This document shows, in pieces, positions 48,201 through 59,697 of a stretch of DNA of 64,000 bases. The notes below the pieces were generated by a model. That model saw nothing but the letters and a program-made list of their open reading frames with translations. It searched no databases and was not told the origin of the DNA. Source of the stretch: Alnus glutinosa (Eukaryota; Streptophyta; Magnoliopsida; Fagales; Betulaceae); assembly GCF_958979055.1 (NCBI RefSeq), contig NC_084892.1:5039501-5103500 (forward strand), read 5' to 3'. Made by a program: the position numbers and the translations under genes. Each line of letters begins with the position of its first letter. The first letter of the stretch is position 1.

Positions 48201-51160
48201 TCTTTTCCATTCCTTTGTGAACTCTCAAACACACTTTTAGAGGATTGCGCAATGAAACCACATTTGACTCTTTTTGTTTGATATAGCACTCATTGTTGAT
48301 GTTCTATAACTTCTCTCTTTATATTTTGCCCATATGAGAAAGCGATGTCTGGCTAAAAGGGTAGTCTTAGGGCCTCGGGCCTGGACTGATTTCAAGGAAA
48401 TCCATAACCTTCATAGTGCTTCTGTGTCATTTGTTTTTATCTTATTGTGACATTTTCTACGGACTCTGACTTCTCTGTTAAATTTTACCCTCTATCCATT
48501 GCAATATTAGTTCATCTTTTTAATTAAAAGCAAAAAAAAGAAAGTAATACGTGAAACAGGAAGTTATTATTTTGAAGTTGTATGAGATAATACTTCATTC
48601 TTTTATCCTGTTAAACGGCACATTTGTGTTGTTTGTGTCGTGTCTTGACTTCTGTTTGCACCCAATCTTAATTCAGCATCAAATTGTAGATGTGAAGTGC
48701 AGGTCATGTCCCATACCCATCCTAGGTTACACTGCCCTGGACACAGCTACAGTTCTATGTAAAACATCTTAATATATTAGACTTTACATCCTCTTATATT
48801 TATGGTAATCAGCCTATTATGAAGTGGTTCTTTAAAAGAAGTTTCTTGAGTGCATATCTAACTATGATGAATGTGCTTACCTTTTGCCATATATTGGATA
48901 TGGTATTTCCCTCTTCTTTTTTTCTTTTTCTTTTTTGACTTTTATGCACAAGTTGAACAGAGGATGAAGAGGCTGTTTTATGGCCTTCCATTTGTTGGTT
49001 TTTGTTTTCTCTTCTTATTAATAGCCCTTTGTCACTAGTGTTCAATTTTATTGTAAATGCTTCAGAATGAGAAGCAAAGTATGTATTATTTGTTTGCTCT
49101 AATTTTGCCAAGACATGAAAGAAGAAAGCATGTAACATTCTTTTCTAAGTGGTCACACTTTCCTACTTAATTTTAACGATTGTACCATATTTGTGTTTTC
49201 TGTTTCTTATATAAGTTAGTCCATAACTATATTGTCAAATAGTTTTGCACATTAATTAGTTCTTTGTCATTATTTTTGTGCCTGAGCTCCTGCTGTTATG
49301 CAGGCTGTTTCTAGAAGAGCCACCCTACATGAGATGATCCGAGATTACAGACAAGCAGCTAGTGACCTCCAGCGACTACTATCCATTCTTGAAAATCAAT
49401 CAAATGAGAAAGCCAAACAGTCTGGCACACCAGGTAGCAGCATAAGAGAATTAAGGCAAGCTCAACGGCATCTGCCTTCGATGGAAGAAGAAGCTAAAAA
49501 GGAAATTCCCTTGGATTTCTATCTGATTTTGTAAGTTTTTCATTTCAGTTGGAGCCTTCAGAATTTAGTTTTTTTTTTTGTTTTTTTAGTTCTGCATAAG
49601 ACATTTTGTGTTGAAGTCTATAGTTATTATTTAGTAAAAAGCAGAAATTCTTGGTGATGGTGCCTGAAAATGTGTTTTGTAGTTGTTTCTTGTGAAAGGG
49701 AGAAGGGGGGGTGGGGGAAGCGGTTGTGTGTGGCGGTTATGGGCACTTTGGCTTAACACACTGATAAGGGATAATAATGTGAGAGGAACCCCTTATTTTA
49801 CCCAGTTTTCTATGGTTATCTTCTGTTAAGTTCTATGGTGGAAGTAGCTGTTACTGTGATTGCTGTGTTTAATAGGGTACATGGTACTGTCACTTTGAAG
49901 TTGTTGAAGCTATTTTTATGTGACTTTTGTGTAGTAATGGCATATTTCACGCTTCTACGTTATTTATTACTTGAAAATCTCAAATGCCAGGGGAATTAAA
50001 CCATCTGACACAGCATCTGATATCAAAAAGGCATACCGTAAGGCAGCTCTCAAACATCATCCAGACAAGGTTTAAAGCTTTTTGTGCTCTTCATTTAGTT
50101 TAATCATTATTTGAATTCCATACTTTTTACTCATCTTAGGATTGGATTATATTTTTGGTGGGTTTTAGGCTGGTCAGTTCCTAGCAAGAAGTGAAAGTGG
50201 AGATGAGGGGCAACTCTGGAAGCAAATCTCCCAGGAGGTTAACAAGGATGCTGATAGGCTTTTTAAAATGATTGGAGAGGCATATGCAGTACTTTCAGAC
50301 CCCACTAAGGTTTGCCACCCACATGATGATCAAAACTTGAGAAGTTTTTATGCTTTATTGCACCATATATTTCCGGCATTATTTCTATTCAGCACTTGTT
50401 ACATGTTTTACTTGACATGTGTGTGCGTGTTTGTATATTTATGTATTCTTTCATGTTCTATTAAAAATTAAGGAAAGACATTAATATGACCGCTTAAACC
50501 TCAATTCAAATCTACCTTGGGCACATGTAAATGGGACCCATTTATTCCTGGTGACATGTAAACTAGTACTTTCGAAGTAGAAGCTTTTGAATAATAGGAC
50601 AGTTAGTACCATCTTGTGTTTTTTTAAAGCAGATATAAATTTTTGTCAATTAGTGATTGGGAAAATTTTCATGTCTGAGGGGCCAAAATCATTTGATCAG
50701 TGTGATTATGACACCAAAAATCTCTTCTTTTGGACATACATGGTGATGGACATTGGTAAATTTATCTTGTCTGGTGACAAATCATAGGAATTTTCACAGC
50801 ATTAAGGCAATATAGACAAGGTCCATCATTATAGGGAGTCTAGTTTTTTTTTTTTTGTGTGTGTGTGTTGACTGGTCTACCCCCTCAAGATCTGTCATCC
50901 CTTATTTTTGCATTAGTTTTCTTCTTATTTTTATTGTTGTATTGACCAACTTTCTACTTTGTCTCGACGAACCATTCTGTGAACAGCGCTCAGAATATGA
51001 TCTTGAAGAGGATATGAGGAAAGCCCCAAAGGAAAGCCACAGAAGCGGCAACTATAGAAGAACTTCAGATACTCAGAGCTCTCCATTTCAAAGAAGCTCC
51101 AACAGACGAAACTGGCAGGAGAATTGGAAGACTTATGGCAATTCAAATTTTCGATGGTGA
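36289..51160 (+). CDS. TPR and J-domain co-chaperone (DnaJC7-like), 11 exons
   Basis: Exons: 36289-39311, 39520-39759, 40205-40334, 42581-42733, 42906-43138, 43257-43326, 47674-47880, 49304-49530, 49991-50069, 50169-50309, 50987-51160. All have GT-AG borders and preserve frame, giving 1558 aa. Residues 1-1007 (exon 1) are low-complexity Ser/Gly/Glu-rich with recurring GFVFGA-type motifs from about residue 158 to 470. Residues about 1008-1352 hold tetratricopeptide units (e.g. [40 protein letters not shown]). Residues about 1421-1500 form the J domain, with [12 protein letters not shown] and the HPD triad at 1450-1452 that stimulates Hsp70 ATPase. The architecture matches Arabidopsis TPR-DnaJ proteins At5g12430/At2g41520 (TPR16/TPR15; recalled), but exon 1 seems longer here. 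It is likely a cytosolic/nuclear Hsp70/Hsp90 adaptor. Introns 3 and 6 are inflated by transposons. Confidence 0.9.
40890..42400 (+). pseudogene. LINE fragment (ORF2 endonuclease/RT), sense, in intron 3 of the TPR-DnaJ gene
   Basis: Broken frames read as plant L1-type ORF2. The endonuclease C-terminus ([13 protein letters not shown], then [11 protein letters not shown]) is followed by the linker ([38 protein letters not shown]). Reverse-transcriptase segments come next ([22 protein letters not shown]). Stops and small frameshifts are frequent, both ends are missing, and no target duplication was identified. It is spliced out with the intron, being well away from both splice sites. Confidence 0.8.
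44168..44192. repeat. Poly(C) tract, 25 nt
   Basis: A homopolymer C run in intron 6, followed by GCCCCGCCCC. Confidence 0.9.
44682..44877 (+). mobile_element. 5'-truncated LINE 3' tail with 12-bp target duplication
   Basis: 44694-44865 ends ATTTTACTTATC plus an A run and is flanked by AAAAAGAACTAA (44682-44693, 44866-44877). The body (TTGGGTTGCGCCCCTTTGCG etc.) is nearly identical to the insertion at 58046-58198. It interrupts the antisense LINE: removing insert plus one duplication joins GCGCAAGATAAAAAGAACTAA to CCTTGAACG. Confidence 0.85.
44948..45580. repeat. Nested tandem duplications inside the antisense LINE
   Basis: A unit starting GTACAAYAGA at 44948 recurs at 45249 (period about 301 bp). 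A subsegment starting CTGGTTTGATGAAGGTGATA at 45299 recurs at 45432 (period about 133 bp). The copies are nearly identical, which suggests slippage or unequal exchange after insertion. Confidence 0.85.
46308..46626. mobile_element. PIF/Harbinger-like MITE in intron 6 of the TPR-DnaJ gene
   Basis: Termini GGGTGTGTTTAGGATTGTGATTC and GAATCGCAAACCCAAACAGACCC are imperfect inverses around an AT-rich interior of AAATCGC/GCGATTT words. GTA flanks both ends (46308-46310, 46624-46626). Same family as 52547-52872. Confidence 0.75.
46624..46800 (-). pseudogene. Coiled-coil retroelement polyprotein fragment (tentative)
   Basis: The minus-strand translation has a short helical, Gln/Glu/Lys-rich segment containing [16 protein letters not shown] and a following Ile/Leu heptad-like stretch. 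Similar phrases occur in polyproteins of plant LTR or pararetrovirus-like elements, as far as I recall. It is far too short and isolated to assign, and it is interrupted at its C-terminal side by the MITE. Confidence 0.25.
47431..47480 (+). mobile_element. Ultra-short LINE tail insertion with 17-bp target duplication
   Basis: The 17-bp sequence TATATAATGTATGTATA occurs at 47431-47447 and 47464-47480. Between them lie only 16 nt: TACTTATC plus eight A. TTACTTATCAAAA is exactly the 3' terminus of the LINE tails at 44694-44865 and 58046-58198, so this is best read as a maximally 5'-truncated insertion of the same LINE family. Confidence 0.75.
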
Positions 51161-52543
51161 GAACTAACTGAAAGAGGCATATATTTTTGAAGTGACTGGG
51201 TCATGGCAGTTTATAGCTGGCCCAAGTTCCACAAAAGATCTATGGAAATGACTGGGTACTGATCTAGTCAGGTAATTTACAGATGAATAATGCACTTTGT
51301 TAGAAGTGACTGTGCCTATTGGTCTAAGGGAGAGTGCTATGTGCATATATTGCAGTTTTGAACTGGAGGATTCTATATGATCTAAAGAGTCGTTAAGGAA
51401 TAATTGGAAAGCACAGGGAGTTTTGGTCCCGATATGCCGGCGACATTCATACATGTAATCTATTACTTTGAAAAGGAAAATGGCCTTGACACTACATCAA
51501 AGCCCTTCAACCAGTGCTAATTATGGAGGAAGAAGAGCTGGGGTTATTTGGTATTCTTCAATTTTGACACAAATTGTAATCTTTGTATCGTTCTTACAGA
51601 TGTTACAGATGCTTATTTATAGAAGAAGATGAATACTTGATTGTTGTAACCTTGAAGCTTTGCATCTTTTGGCGTTATTTTTTTTATTAATCTAATGGAA
51701 AGATGATCTAATAAAATGTTGCCACAAAGAACCCGGAAAAGATCTGAGTTGGCTAATAAATTGATGAAATAGTTCTAATTCATTAGGCAAGATCCCTGTA
51801 AAATGGCCAGGTGCCGGAAGGCAAGCTCGGCCAGCGGAGTAAGTGATAGGAAGAAAAGAAGAGGTGGTGATCCGATGAAGTTTGTTTTGAAGTAATTTAG
51901 GCAGCACATTATAAGAAAGTTCATATGGGATTCACCTGCTCAAATAAATTTTGGGTTGTTTGGCCACCTATTCGAGCAGGTGAGTGTTATATTGTTACGT
52001 GGATTTTTATATGTGCCGTTCAAATTGCTAGAAATTCTTATTCTCTTTCAATTTGACTATTCGAATTACGTAAGAGGAGGCCGGAGGATTCACTTGCTTG
52101 AAACAGGTAGGTCTTGTGACTTTCTTTTTATTAGAGTTATCCGAATTACAGGCAATCCGGACAACAAATTCTAGGAAATTTAGATGTCAAAAACCTCTTG
52201 CCAAGAAGCAGTCAAACCTATCAATGACAAAATTTGGGGCCAAATTATACACCCATTGACGAAAAGCAATTTTTAAGAGTAAGGGGAAAGCCACTTGCGA
52301 TAAATAGCATAGTTTTGACCCCTGGGAGGATCGTTGGTGGTCAACAAGTGTTGGCTATGTAGCCTTAGCAGTTTGCAGTTTTGCATTATTTCTCCTATGG
52401 CGTTGGAATCTATATTAGAGGAAATTTCTCGAACTCGCTCTATTTTAAGGACAAATGTCAGTTTAATAGTGGGTTGGAAGAAATTTTGAGAAAAAACTGT
52501 TATTTTCTCACTCTCCTGATGATATGAGAAAATTGAGATAGCC
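51161..52543. other. 3' UTR of the TPR-DnaJ gene and intergenic DNA
   Basis: 51161 to about 51720 is probably the 3' UTR, with AATAAAATG-type polyadenylation signals near 51709-51717. The remainder shows no exon or clear element. Confidence 0.45.
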
Positions 52544-52875
52544 TTAGAGAGCATTTGGAATTGCGATTTCTCATGCCAAAAGTGTGATTTTAAATTAAAT
52601 CGCACAAAATATACCGCTTGAGAGTCCGTTTTTAAAAATATTGCTATTTAAAAAAGTAAATTAAAAAAAATAAAAAATACGTTTTTAAATTGCAGGCAAG
52701 GGAGTGCGTTTTTAAAAACACACTATTTTATAAGCTAAACTGCAATTTTAAAGATCAAATCGTGATTTCACCAAACGCTTAAATGAATTTTGAAAAATTA
52801 TGTTTTAAAATCACAAGTTTTAAAGTCACTATTTCTTAATCGCACTTTTGCAACTACAAATCCAAAAGACCCTTA
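52544..52875. mobile_element. PIF/Harbinger-like MITE with TTA target duplication
   Basis: 52547-52872 opens GAGAGCATTTGGAATTGCGATTTC and closes CAAATCCAAAAGACCC, an imperfect inverse. TTA flanks both sides (52544-52546, 52873-52875), the canonical PIF/Harbinger duplication. The interior shares AAATCGCA words with the element at 46311-46623. Confidence 0.75.
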
Positions 52876-53738
52876 AGACACGAAGTTCTTAAGCTAAGCT
52901 GAAAGCCTGGATGAAGGTGTTCTTTCCTTGTATAAACCAAAAATGTTGTGAAGCAATTGACGTTTTCAGGATCAAAGTTCACCCAGGATAAACGGCGAGT
53001 AGCAGTCATGACAAGAAAATTTGGTTAGACTATCGAGAAGCATTGAGGCCATGGATTGGCTGGTCTCCAAAGTCTATTACTACTGCATGAACATTGTAAA
53101 TTTGTAGGAAGCTTTACTTTCTAGTCTAAACTGATGGCTTTCCACCACCAAGTTTTTTAAGTAGATAACAAAAGGAAAATTATGACTAAGAATAACAAAT
53201 TAGGGCTTGGAAATCCAACAAGAAGCACCAGAGAAAATATAAATTAAAAGGGAATACTTCAAAGGAATGACGCGGTCCTATTGATTCTTGGCATAAAGAC
53301 CAAAAACCGAAGCCGTCAATTAAGGCAATTAAGCATGGTGCGGATAATGGCATGATCATCACAAGATTCTTCAACCCTACGTAAACCTCTCAAGAAAGAG
53401 ACTCAAATAGGGGCATGACCCTTGCAATACCTTTCAACCCTACACAAACACTTGCAGGGTAACAACTACAGAGCACAAAAAGAAAATACAAAAAAACAAA
53501 AACAACATAATAACCACAAAAAAGCCCAAAAAAAATAGAGATAGCACAACAAAACCACCATAGAAAATCGGCAACAACATAGGAAGGCAAAGTGGAGAAA
53601 AGGAAGCAACGCATGAGGCTGACAATTAGAGGCACGTGAAGGAACAGCGCCTGCAGAAGAGGCCAACAGAGCGAGTGCCACCGCAAACAACCGACAACAG
53701 TAGCGGTGGAAGGAGAGGGGGAGAGACATAGCCGCCAT

Positions 53739-53769
53739 GCGCCAGCGAGTGAGATTCACTCGCTGGCGC
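53739..53769. repeat. Perfect 14-bp GC-rich hairpin
   Basis: GCGCCAGCGAGTGA and its exact complement are separated by the 3-nt loop GAT. Pairing extends outward with one G-T wobble. Confidence 0.9.
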
Positions 53770-54409
53770 GTGCAAGACACGCTCTAGAGTGTGGAGGTCC
53801 GAAGGAGGCACGACTGGAATCGGCAGAGGCGGAAGATGACGGAAAACACGATAGAGTGGCTCGAGTTGCGCAGGATATTGTGGAGGAATGCAGATCTAGC
53901 TTCAAAAAATTTAATTTAAGATCCTTGACAAAACCGACAGTAGACACGATGAAAGAGGGGGATGACCGATGCAAACTGTGATGGTAGTAAGGAAAAGAGA
54001 AACAAAAACTCCAAAGACGTAGACAGAGCCTTCGAAAAGGTAGATAGGAACTCCGCCCATCTCATATTATTTTTGGAGATTCACTATGTCATGAGATCAA
54101 CTTCTCTCAAGCTCTTTGTAAGGTTCCAAAACCAAATTATCATTAAAAAAAATAAAATCAAACAAACAAACAAACGAAAAGACAAAAAACAAGTAATTTT
54201 GTGAAACATTACCTTAGACCAATGTAATTTTCCCTATTATCTGTTCATTATAACAAAATGGGAACTAACCATAGATTCCTATCCGAGCGAATTAATCATA
54301 GATTACGGTTGACATAATACCGAACTTACTTTCATTTGGATAATAATCAGACAACTAGCTGACCACATTCTCAACAAAGCATTCTGACTCAAGTCCATTT
54401 CATGATCCA

Positions 54410-54760
54410 GATGTAATTTCACAGATCTAATGGTCTATATATTATTATATCATTTAATTTTTTTTTTTAATTATCCTGGCCAAAAGTGGGGTGCCAAAGC
54501 GAGTGCAAACCAATTCAGGTTCATTATGTAAATCAAGAGAAATTGTAACTTTTTTAGATTCATTATGGGAATCGAGAGAATTTATAACGTTTCTAAACAA
54601 GATGAGATTTTACAAATCTAATGGTCTATATATTATCACGTCATTTAAATGTTTTTTTTTTTTTTTTTATCTTTCTTTGGTAACATTCACCTGGCCAGAA
54701 GTGGGGTGCCAAAGCGAGTGCAACCCGATTTTGGTTCATTTTGTGAATTGACATAATTTA
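54410..54760. repeat. Diverged two-copy tandem repeat
   Basis: The phrases ATCTAATGGTCTATATATTAT (54425 and 54616) and AAGTGGGGTGCCAAAGCGAG (54484 and 54701) recur about 190-217 bp apart in the same order. The copies are diverged and differ in length through T runs. Confidence 0.75.
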
Positions 54761-54993
54761 TAACGCAAAAGATAGTGCGGGCAGAAAATTGAGTCAGGCA
54801 GTTCTCCATTGTCATAACTGTAGAAAGTAAAGAAAAAGAGCAACATCTCTTCAAATCTGAACAAGTTAACAGCAAAGCCTGGGGAACAAAAAACATAATT
54901 ATCTTTGCCAGAATTGATTATCTAGTCGCTAACACTGGGAATTTTCAAAGGAAATAAATTCTGAATGACTTCTTAGAAACTTCACTACCAAAC

Positions 54994-57900
54994 TTAACGT
55001 GCAGGCTGTGCCTGTGCATGTTCCAGAAGTTGACTGACTAACTTGTAAGTACGTCCTGAAAGTGCCTTGGTGTGGTCTATTAGCTGCTCATACCTGAGAA
55101 GTGAAAATTAATTTAAGAGGCAGGTCAAGAAAAGAATGATGAGGGAACAAATTTGAGTAGAAAAATCTGAGAAAATGCTACATTAAACGATAGTTGTGTA
55201 TAAATTTGAAATATATAGCACTTACACGTTGGGATGATTGGGTTCCATAATAACCGTTCCTAAGTGTGAATCAATCTTGGCATCAAGCTTTGAGCCCCGG
55301 ATAAGATTCACAATCCATCTCTCAGCCTCCTCATAATTCAAATTCAACTTCTCAGCAAGAACTCTGCCACAAAAGCAAATCTCAATTCAAATTCAACCCA
55401 ATTGATATGCTCTTGATGATGGATTCGGTAATCCCACAAAATGAAAGAAAAGTGACAATTTCAGACATCTTTGCAAAGTAAGCCAAAACCTTAAACACCT
55501 TAATCAAATATACTTTTAACAACTTAAACAGAGCTTCAATGGTCATAAGCCATTAATGTCGCAATTCTAATATGAGATCCAAACAAATACATATCTAGCA
55601 AATTCTACAGTCAAAGTTCATTTTAGAGTCATCTCAAAAGAGGTGCTCAACGTAGATTTGATGTGTTTCAGTTAAATAACTCATTACTCACATTATATAT
55701 ATTCTCATTTCTTGAAATCTAATTTGGAAGTGAACTTTTTAACATAGAATTAGTGTTTCAGTTAAGGAAGAAGCAAGATCGCTGGGATATATTTCAACCC
55801 CCTTCCCCAAAAACAACGAAAAATATTTTTATTATGTAAAAAAGTTCATATTTCCACATATGATACTCCAAAATACAATATCAAAGAGCAGGTACATACC
55901 CCATGTCAATGCGCTGATGTATTCGGCAGTAGGTCTCAAAGATAAATAGGCGAGCATTTTCAAGGAACTCATCTCGTAGTGGTACAGTAGAAAAGTTTCC
56001 TTCTTCAACTCGTTTGCCGAGGAAGGGATCATTCAATATTACCTACATCGTCATAATGGGTTAGCATAATTTAAAACGTAGGCTATACCTAAAATTTTAC
56101 AAAGTAGCGTTATTCAAGGAAGGGATACGAGATGCCATTCTTGAATCTTGGTATTACTACTAGAGTAATGCTATTCTTGCAAACTTTTTGATTATGAAAA
56201 ATCGATTCAGAAGTCAAAATGCAATCTGACAGTATAAATGAGATCAAATTTGAGAAATGTTTGAGGATTTGCAAGACTAGCATTAGTCTTACAAATAACT
56301 GCTTTTAAGCAGCAATGCAGGTACACTGAAAAGAAGATTTTAACCCAACATACTTCCAAGGGACACCTTCAAAAAATTAAAAATATCCAAAAAAAAAAAA
56401 GGCCGGAAGTCCCAAATAAACACCAGAAAACAAAATTTTGATTCTTACATTCTCATTGGGCAAACCCAACCACTCAAGGTATGGGAAATACTTTTTTTTT
56501 TGTGGAAAATTAAGGTATAGGAAACTTACTTCTTCACACTCCTTCATCTTCTTTTGAGCCCCATCAAAGTCATAATTTACATACACACATGCTAAAAATT
56601 CCGTAATGGGATCTTTGTAGGAGTGTTGCTCTTGCTGAACAACCTTTATAAATTCTTTGAATTGAGGTCTCCTCCTTTTGTTGACAATGAATGCAGTGGC
56701 TAAGTAGCGTAAAAGATGGGGAGCACTTGTTTGAATGGCATTAAGATACCTGATATAAGAATATCCCATATTCTTAGATTGGGCTTGATGAAAAAAATCT
56801 GATTTAAGCAGATACACAACAAAAGAAGTCTCCAAATATGCAAAGGGTGGAATAGAATCTGAAAATCAAACCAAAAGCATATAAGCTCTTAAGCATTAGT
56901 CGATGCAAAATGTGCATGTTGGTTATCCCTGACCAACAGTGCAACATCCTAGGTGAAATCATATCTGTTGGTTCTCCACTTATGACTGTCAAGCCATGTG
57001 AACCAAAAGAAAAATAGCAAGGTACTTATAGTGTGGTCCAACTGCTCAAACTCCATATTTTTCATAAGTTAATATTCCATTATAAACTAGTCATGTTTTA
57101 AGGAGGAAGTAAAAATGTCAAATAACACAATTTCATCATCATAAGATAGAAGAAACGATTGAAAAGAAACAACCATATTCTAAATCAAAGCCAGTACTTT
57201 GCTTTTTTCTCTTTCAATCATTGTGATCCCAAGTTGTCTAACTGGAAAAAAAAAAAAAAACCTAGCAAATTCAAAAGAAAGACTAGAGAAAAGTGAAGAT
57301 AACAAACAAAATTACATATACTTGTTTTATGAAAATGAAAAGGATTGAGAAAAGAATAGGCTATTACATTTACAAAGGGCCAGAGTGATGACTGAATTAT
57401 TACAGCCATATGAACAATCTTCAAAGTTAAAGTTTGGGGGACTGGCAGGGGGAGTATTTAACAAGATTAGACTCAGGTACTATGAAGCAAGCAAATTTTC
57501 AAAACAAGCTAAATAGAATAGAAACTGACAAGTCCAGAAGGCATACTTATCCTGATTAAACAGATCAATGATCTGCGTTCTTCCATTGTCATGGTTGAAA
57601 AAGATGAATAGACTCCAATGCATTAACCATATTCTATTTTGCACTTGATTCATTGGTGATGCAAAATTCTGCAACAAAATTACCATTGCTAAACATATCT
57701 TCACTGAAACATTAAAAAAGCTGAGTGCATAACATGAACAAGTGGAATATGAAAAAGAAAATACCTTTGAGTCAATAATTTCTTTCAACCGATTAAGCTC
57801 TTCAAGAGCAATGTCCCAGTTTTGCATTAAAATCTCAGCTGCAAGCTTTCCCCACAATGCACTCAGACTCCTCTCACTATTTGTGCATAAGGCCCTATAC

Positions 57901-59019
57901 TGATACAGATAGTCAGCAGCGCCAGAGTAGTTTCCACATTCAAACTGAAATTTGGCATACTGATACAAGGCCTCTATCTGGTCTGTTCCGATCTGGTACG
58001 AAAGAATCATCATACATAGGTTAAAATTCAAGTAGAAGAAAGGGATAGAATTAAGACTATGCATGAATGTTCCTATTTTGAATTCTTAGATAGTTGTTCT
58101 CTTTCTTCCTTACTTTAGGGGTTCCTTGTATACATCCTGTGTACTTTGGGTTGCGCCCCTTTGCGCCTTTTTCAATACATTTTACTTATCAAAAAAAAAA
58201 GAAAGGGAATGTTCAATGTTCTAGGTGTCAAACTTAACATACAACGCATCTAAACGAACTTTGGTCATTTTCACAACAGTTCACCGCTATCTCTCATTGC
58301 ATTTTGCGCATAAATTTCTAAGATTCCAACATACACAACGCATCTGTAACGCCCCGGATATCGGAGTGTTACAACATCACTTGGCAACTCGCTTCAATGA
58401 CACAAAATCAAAATTTTCAATCAGACCCAAATACTAATACCAAGACCACATATAACTAAACATCCCATCGAATCCAAACTACTAAGAACGTTAAACCCAC
58501 AACCAAAACCTCCTACGAAAATAAATAAACAACAAATCAATCATACCTGGTATCGTTCACTGAGCATTTGGAGATTGTACTGCTTGTCAGATCTTAGCTC
58601 CTGCACGGCATTTGGGTTCTGCAAAAAAGCGACGAGCGGTGCCGCCGCCTCCTCCAGCGCCTTGAGCCTCCCCACCACCTCCGCCCTCCTATCCACCATA
58701 TCTACGCATATTGAAATCACACCCACAAACGAAAACTTATAAGAACCGCATGCCCATATACGCATACAGACAGATACAAATAAATTATTATAGAGAAAGA
58801 CAGGAAGAGACCTTGGGGGACCTCTTCGGCGTGATAGAGACTCTTGTGGATATCCATGGCGTAATCGACCATGTTGGTCTTGTTGAGAAGCTCGATCTTC
58901 GACTTGAGGATCTGCTCGTCCTCATGGAGCCGGCGCTCCTGGAGAAACTCCAGAATTGGGAAGACCAGGTGCCGGTCCAGGTGCGGCGCTATGCGCGGAG
59001 TGAGGTCGTAGCTCGCCAT
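54994..59019 (-). CDS. EIF3E: Eukaryotic translation initiation factor 3 subunit e (INT6), eight exons
   Basis: Subunit of the eIF3 complex that promotes 43S pre-initiation complex assembly; cytosolic. Minus-strand exons: 58812-59019, 58547-58701, 57765-57992, 57547-57668, 56530-56749, 55900-56042, 55226-55363, 54994-55093. All GT-AG borders hold frame, giving 437 aa (Arabidopsis protein about 441). The N-terminus [20 protein letters not shown] matches the eIF3e N-terminal domain. It is followed by [40 protein letters not shown] and, in the C-terminal PCI region (about residues 220-400), [20 protein letters not shown] and [20 protein letters not shown]. The start at 59019 was chosen by family alignment; an in-frame ATG sits three codons upstream. 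Intron 2 carries a LINE-tail insertion. No break is seen. Arabidopsis counterpart: TIF3E1. Confidence 0.95.
58036..58208 (+). mobile_element. 5'-truncated LINE 3' tail in eIF3e intron 2, 10-bp target duplication
   Basis: 58046-58198 carries the same 3' tail as 44694-44865 (TTGGGTTGCGCCCCTTTGCG; end TTTTACTTATC plus A run). It is flanked by AAGAAAGGGA (58036-58045, 58199-58208). It is antisense to the host gene and distant from splice sites. Confidence 0.8.
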
Positions 59020-59092
59020 GCCTCTCAACTCTCTTGCTAAGGATTTACAAACCGATTCTGCGTTTTAGGTTTACAAGTTCCCCAGGGTTTTG

Positions 59093-59101
59093 TATATATA
59101 C
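59093..59101 (-). promoter_or_regulatory. TATA box of the eIF3e gene
   Basis: On the minus strand GTATATATAC lies about 75-80 bp upstream of the ATG, which places the transcription start near 59065. Confidence 0.55.
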
Positions 59102-59152
59102 CACTCTTCTCCAATGTGTTTTTGTATCGGGTGTTTTCTTAGGCCTTTATAC

Positions 59153-59697
59153 GGGATAATTGTACCGTCGGTCCTTAGAATTGGCCATAATTATTTTTTA
59201 TTCCCTGTATTTTGAAAAGTTTATGAAAAGTCAGCGTGTTAAACCATAATTACAAATCAATTCCTAAACATATTTTTCATCTAAAAGCTAACAAATTCCG
59301 TTAATTAGTCACATAATACCTAATAAAAAGTTAACATGTGTCCATTACACCCCTAACCTCTGGGGGTGGAGCGGCGAGGGGTGGCCGAATCCAAATGATT
59401 TTAGGGGTGGCAAGCCACCCCCTTGTGTTTATTTTATAAAAAAACAAATATTTATATTTTATTTATTTATATTTTTATTTAATTTTTATATTTTTTGATT
59501 GTAATGAACACGTGTCGGTTTGCTATTAGGTGTGACATGGCTGACTAACGGAATCTGTTAACCTAGTAGATAAAAAATTAGTCCAGGAAATGATTCGTAA
59601 TTATTGTTTATCACGATGACCTTCCATGAACTTTTTGAACTACAGGAAGTGAAAAATAATTATGGTCAACTCTAGAAACCAACGGTGCAATTATTCC
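59153..59697. mobile_element. Long-TIR non-autonomous element upstream of eIF3e
   Basis: GGGATAATTGTACCGTCGGT at the left and its diverged inverse (AACGGTGCAATTATTCC) at the right begin inverted arms of about 200 bp each. These include GGCCATAATTATTTTT / AAAAATAATTATGGTC and ATTCCGTTA / TAACGGAAT. The centre is short and holds CCACCCCT/AGGGGTGG words. No ORF. Very long TIRs suggest a Mutator-like or foldback MITE. TATAC/TATAT flanks are only suggestive of a duplication. The near end is about 50 bp beyond the eIF3e TATA box. Confidence 0.7.

Larger units (their letters stand above)
52876..54993. other. Repeat-derived intergenic DNA
   Basis: No intact gene. 53390-54010 is relatively GC-rich with broken frames on both strands (minus-strand frames are Phe/Cys/Leu-rich and not domain-like) and includes the hairpin at 53739-53769. 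54410-54760 contains a diverged two-copy repeat around GTGGGGTGCCAAAGCGAGTG. The eIF3e 3' UTR probably ends within the last few hundred bases. Confidence 0.45.

Noticed and set aside
53390..53811. Overlapping minus-strand frames rich in Phe, Leu and Cys
   Set aside because: Three frames are open together over A-rich plus-strand DNA; this is composition, not conserved protein.
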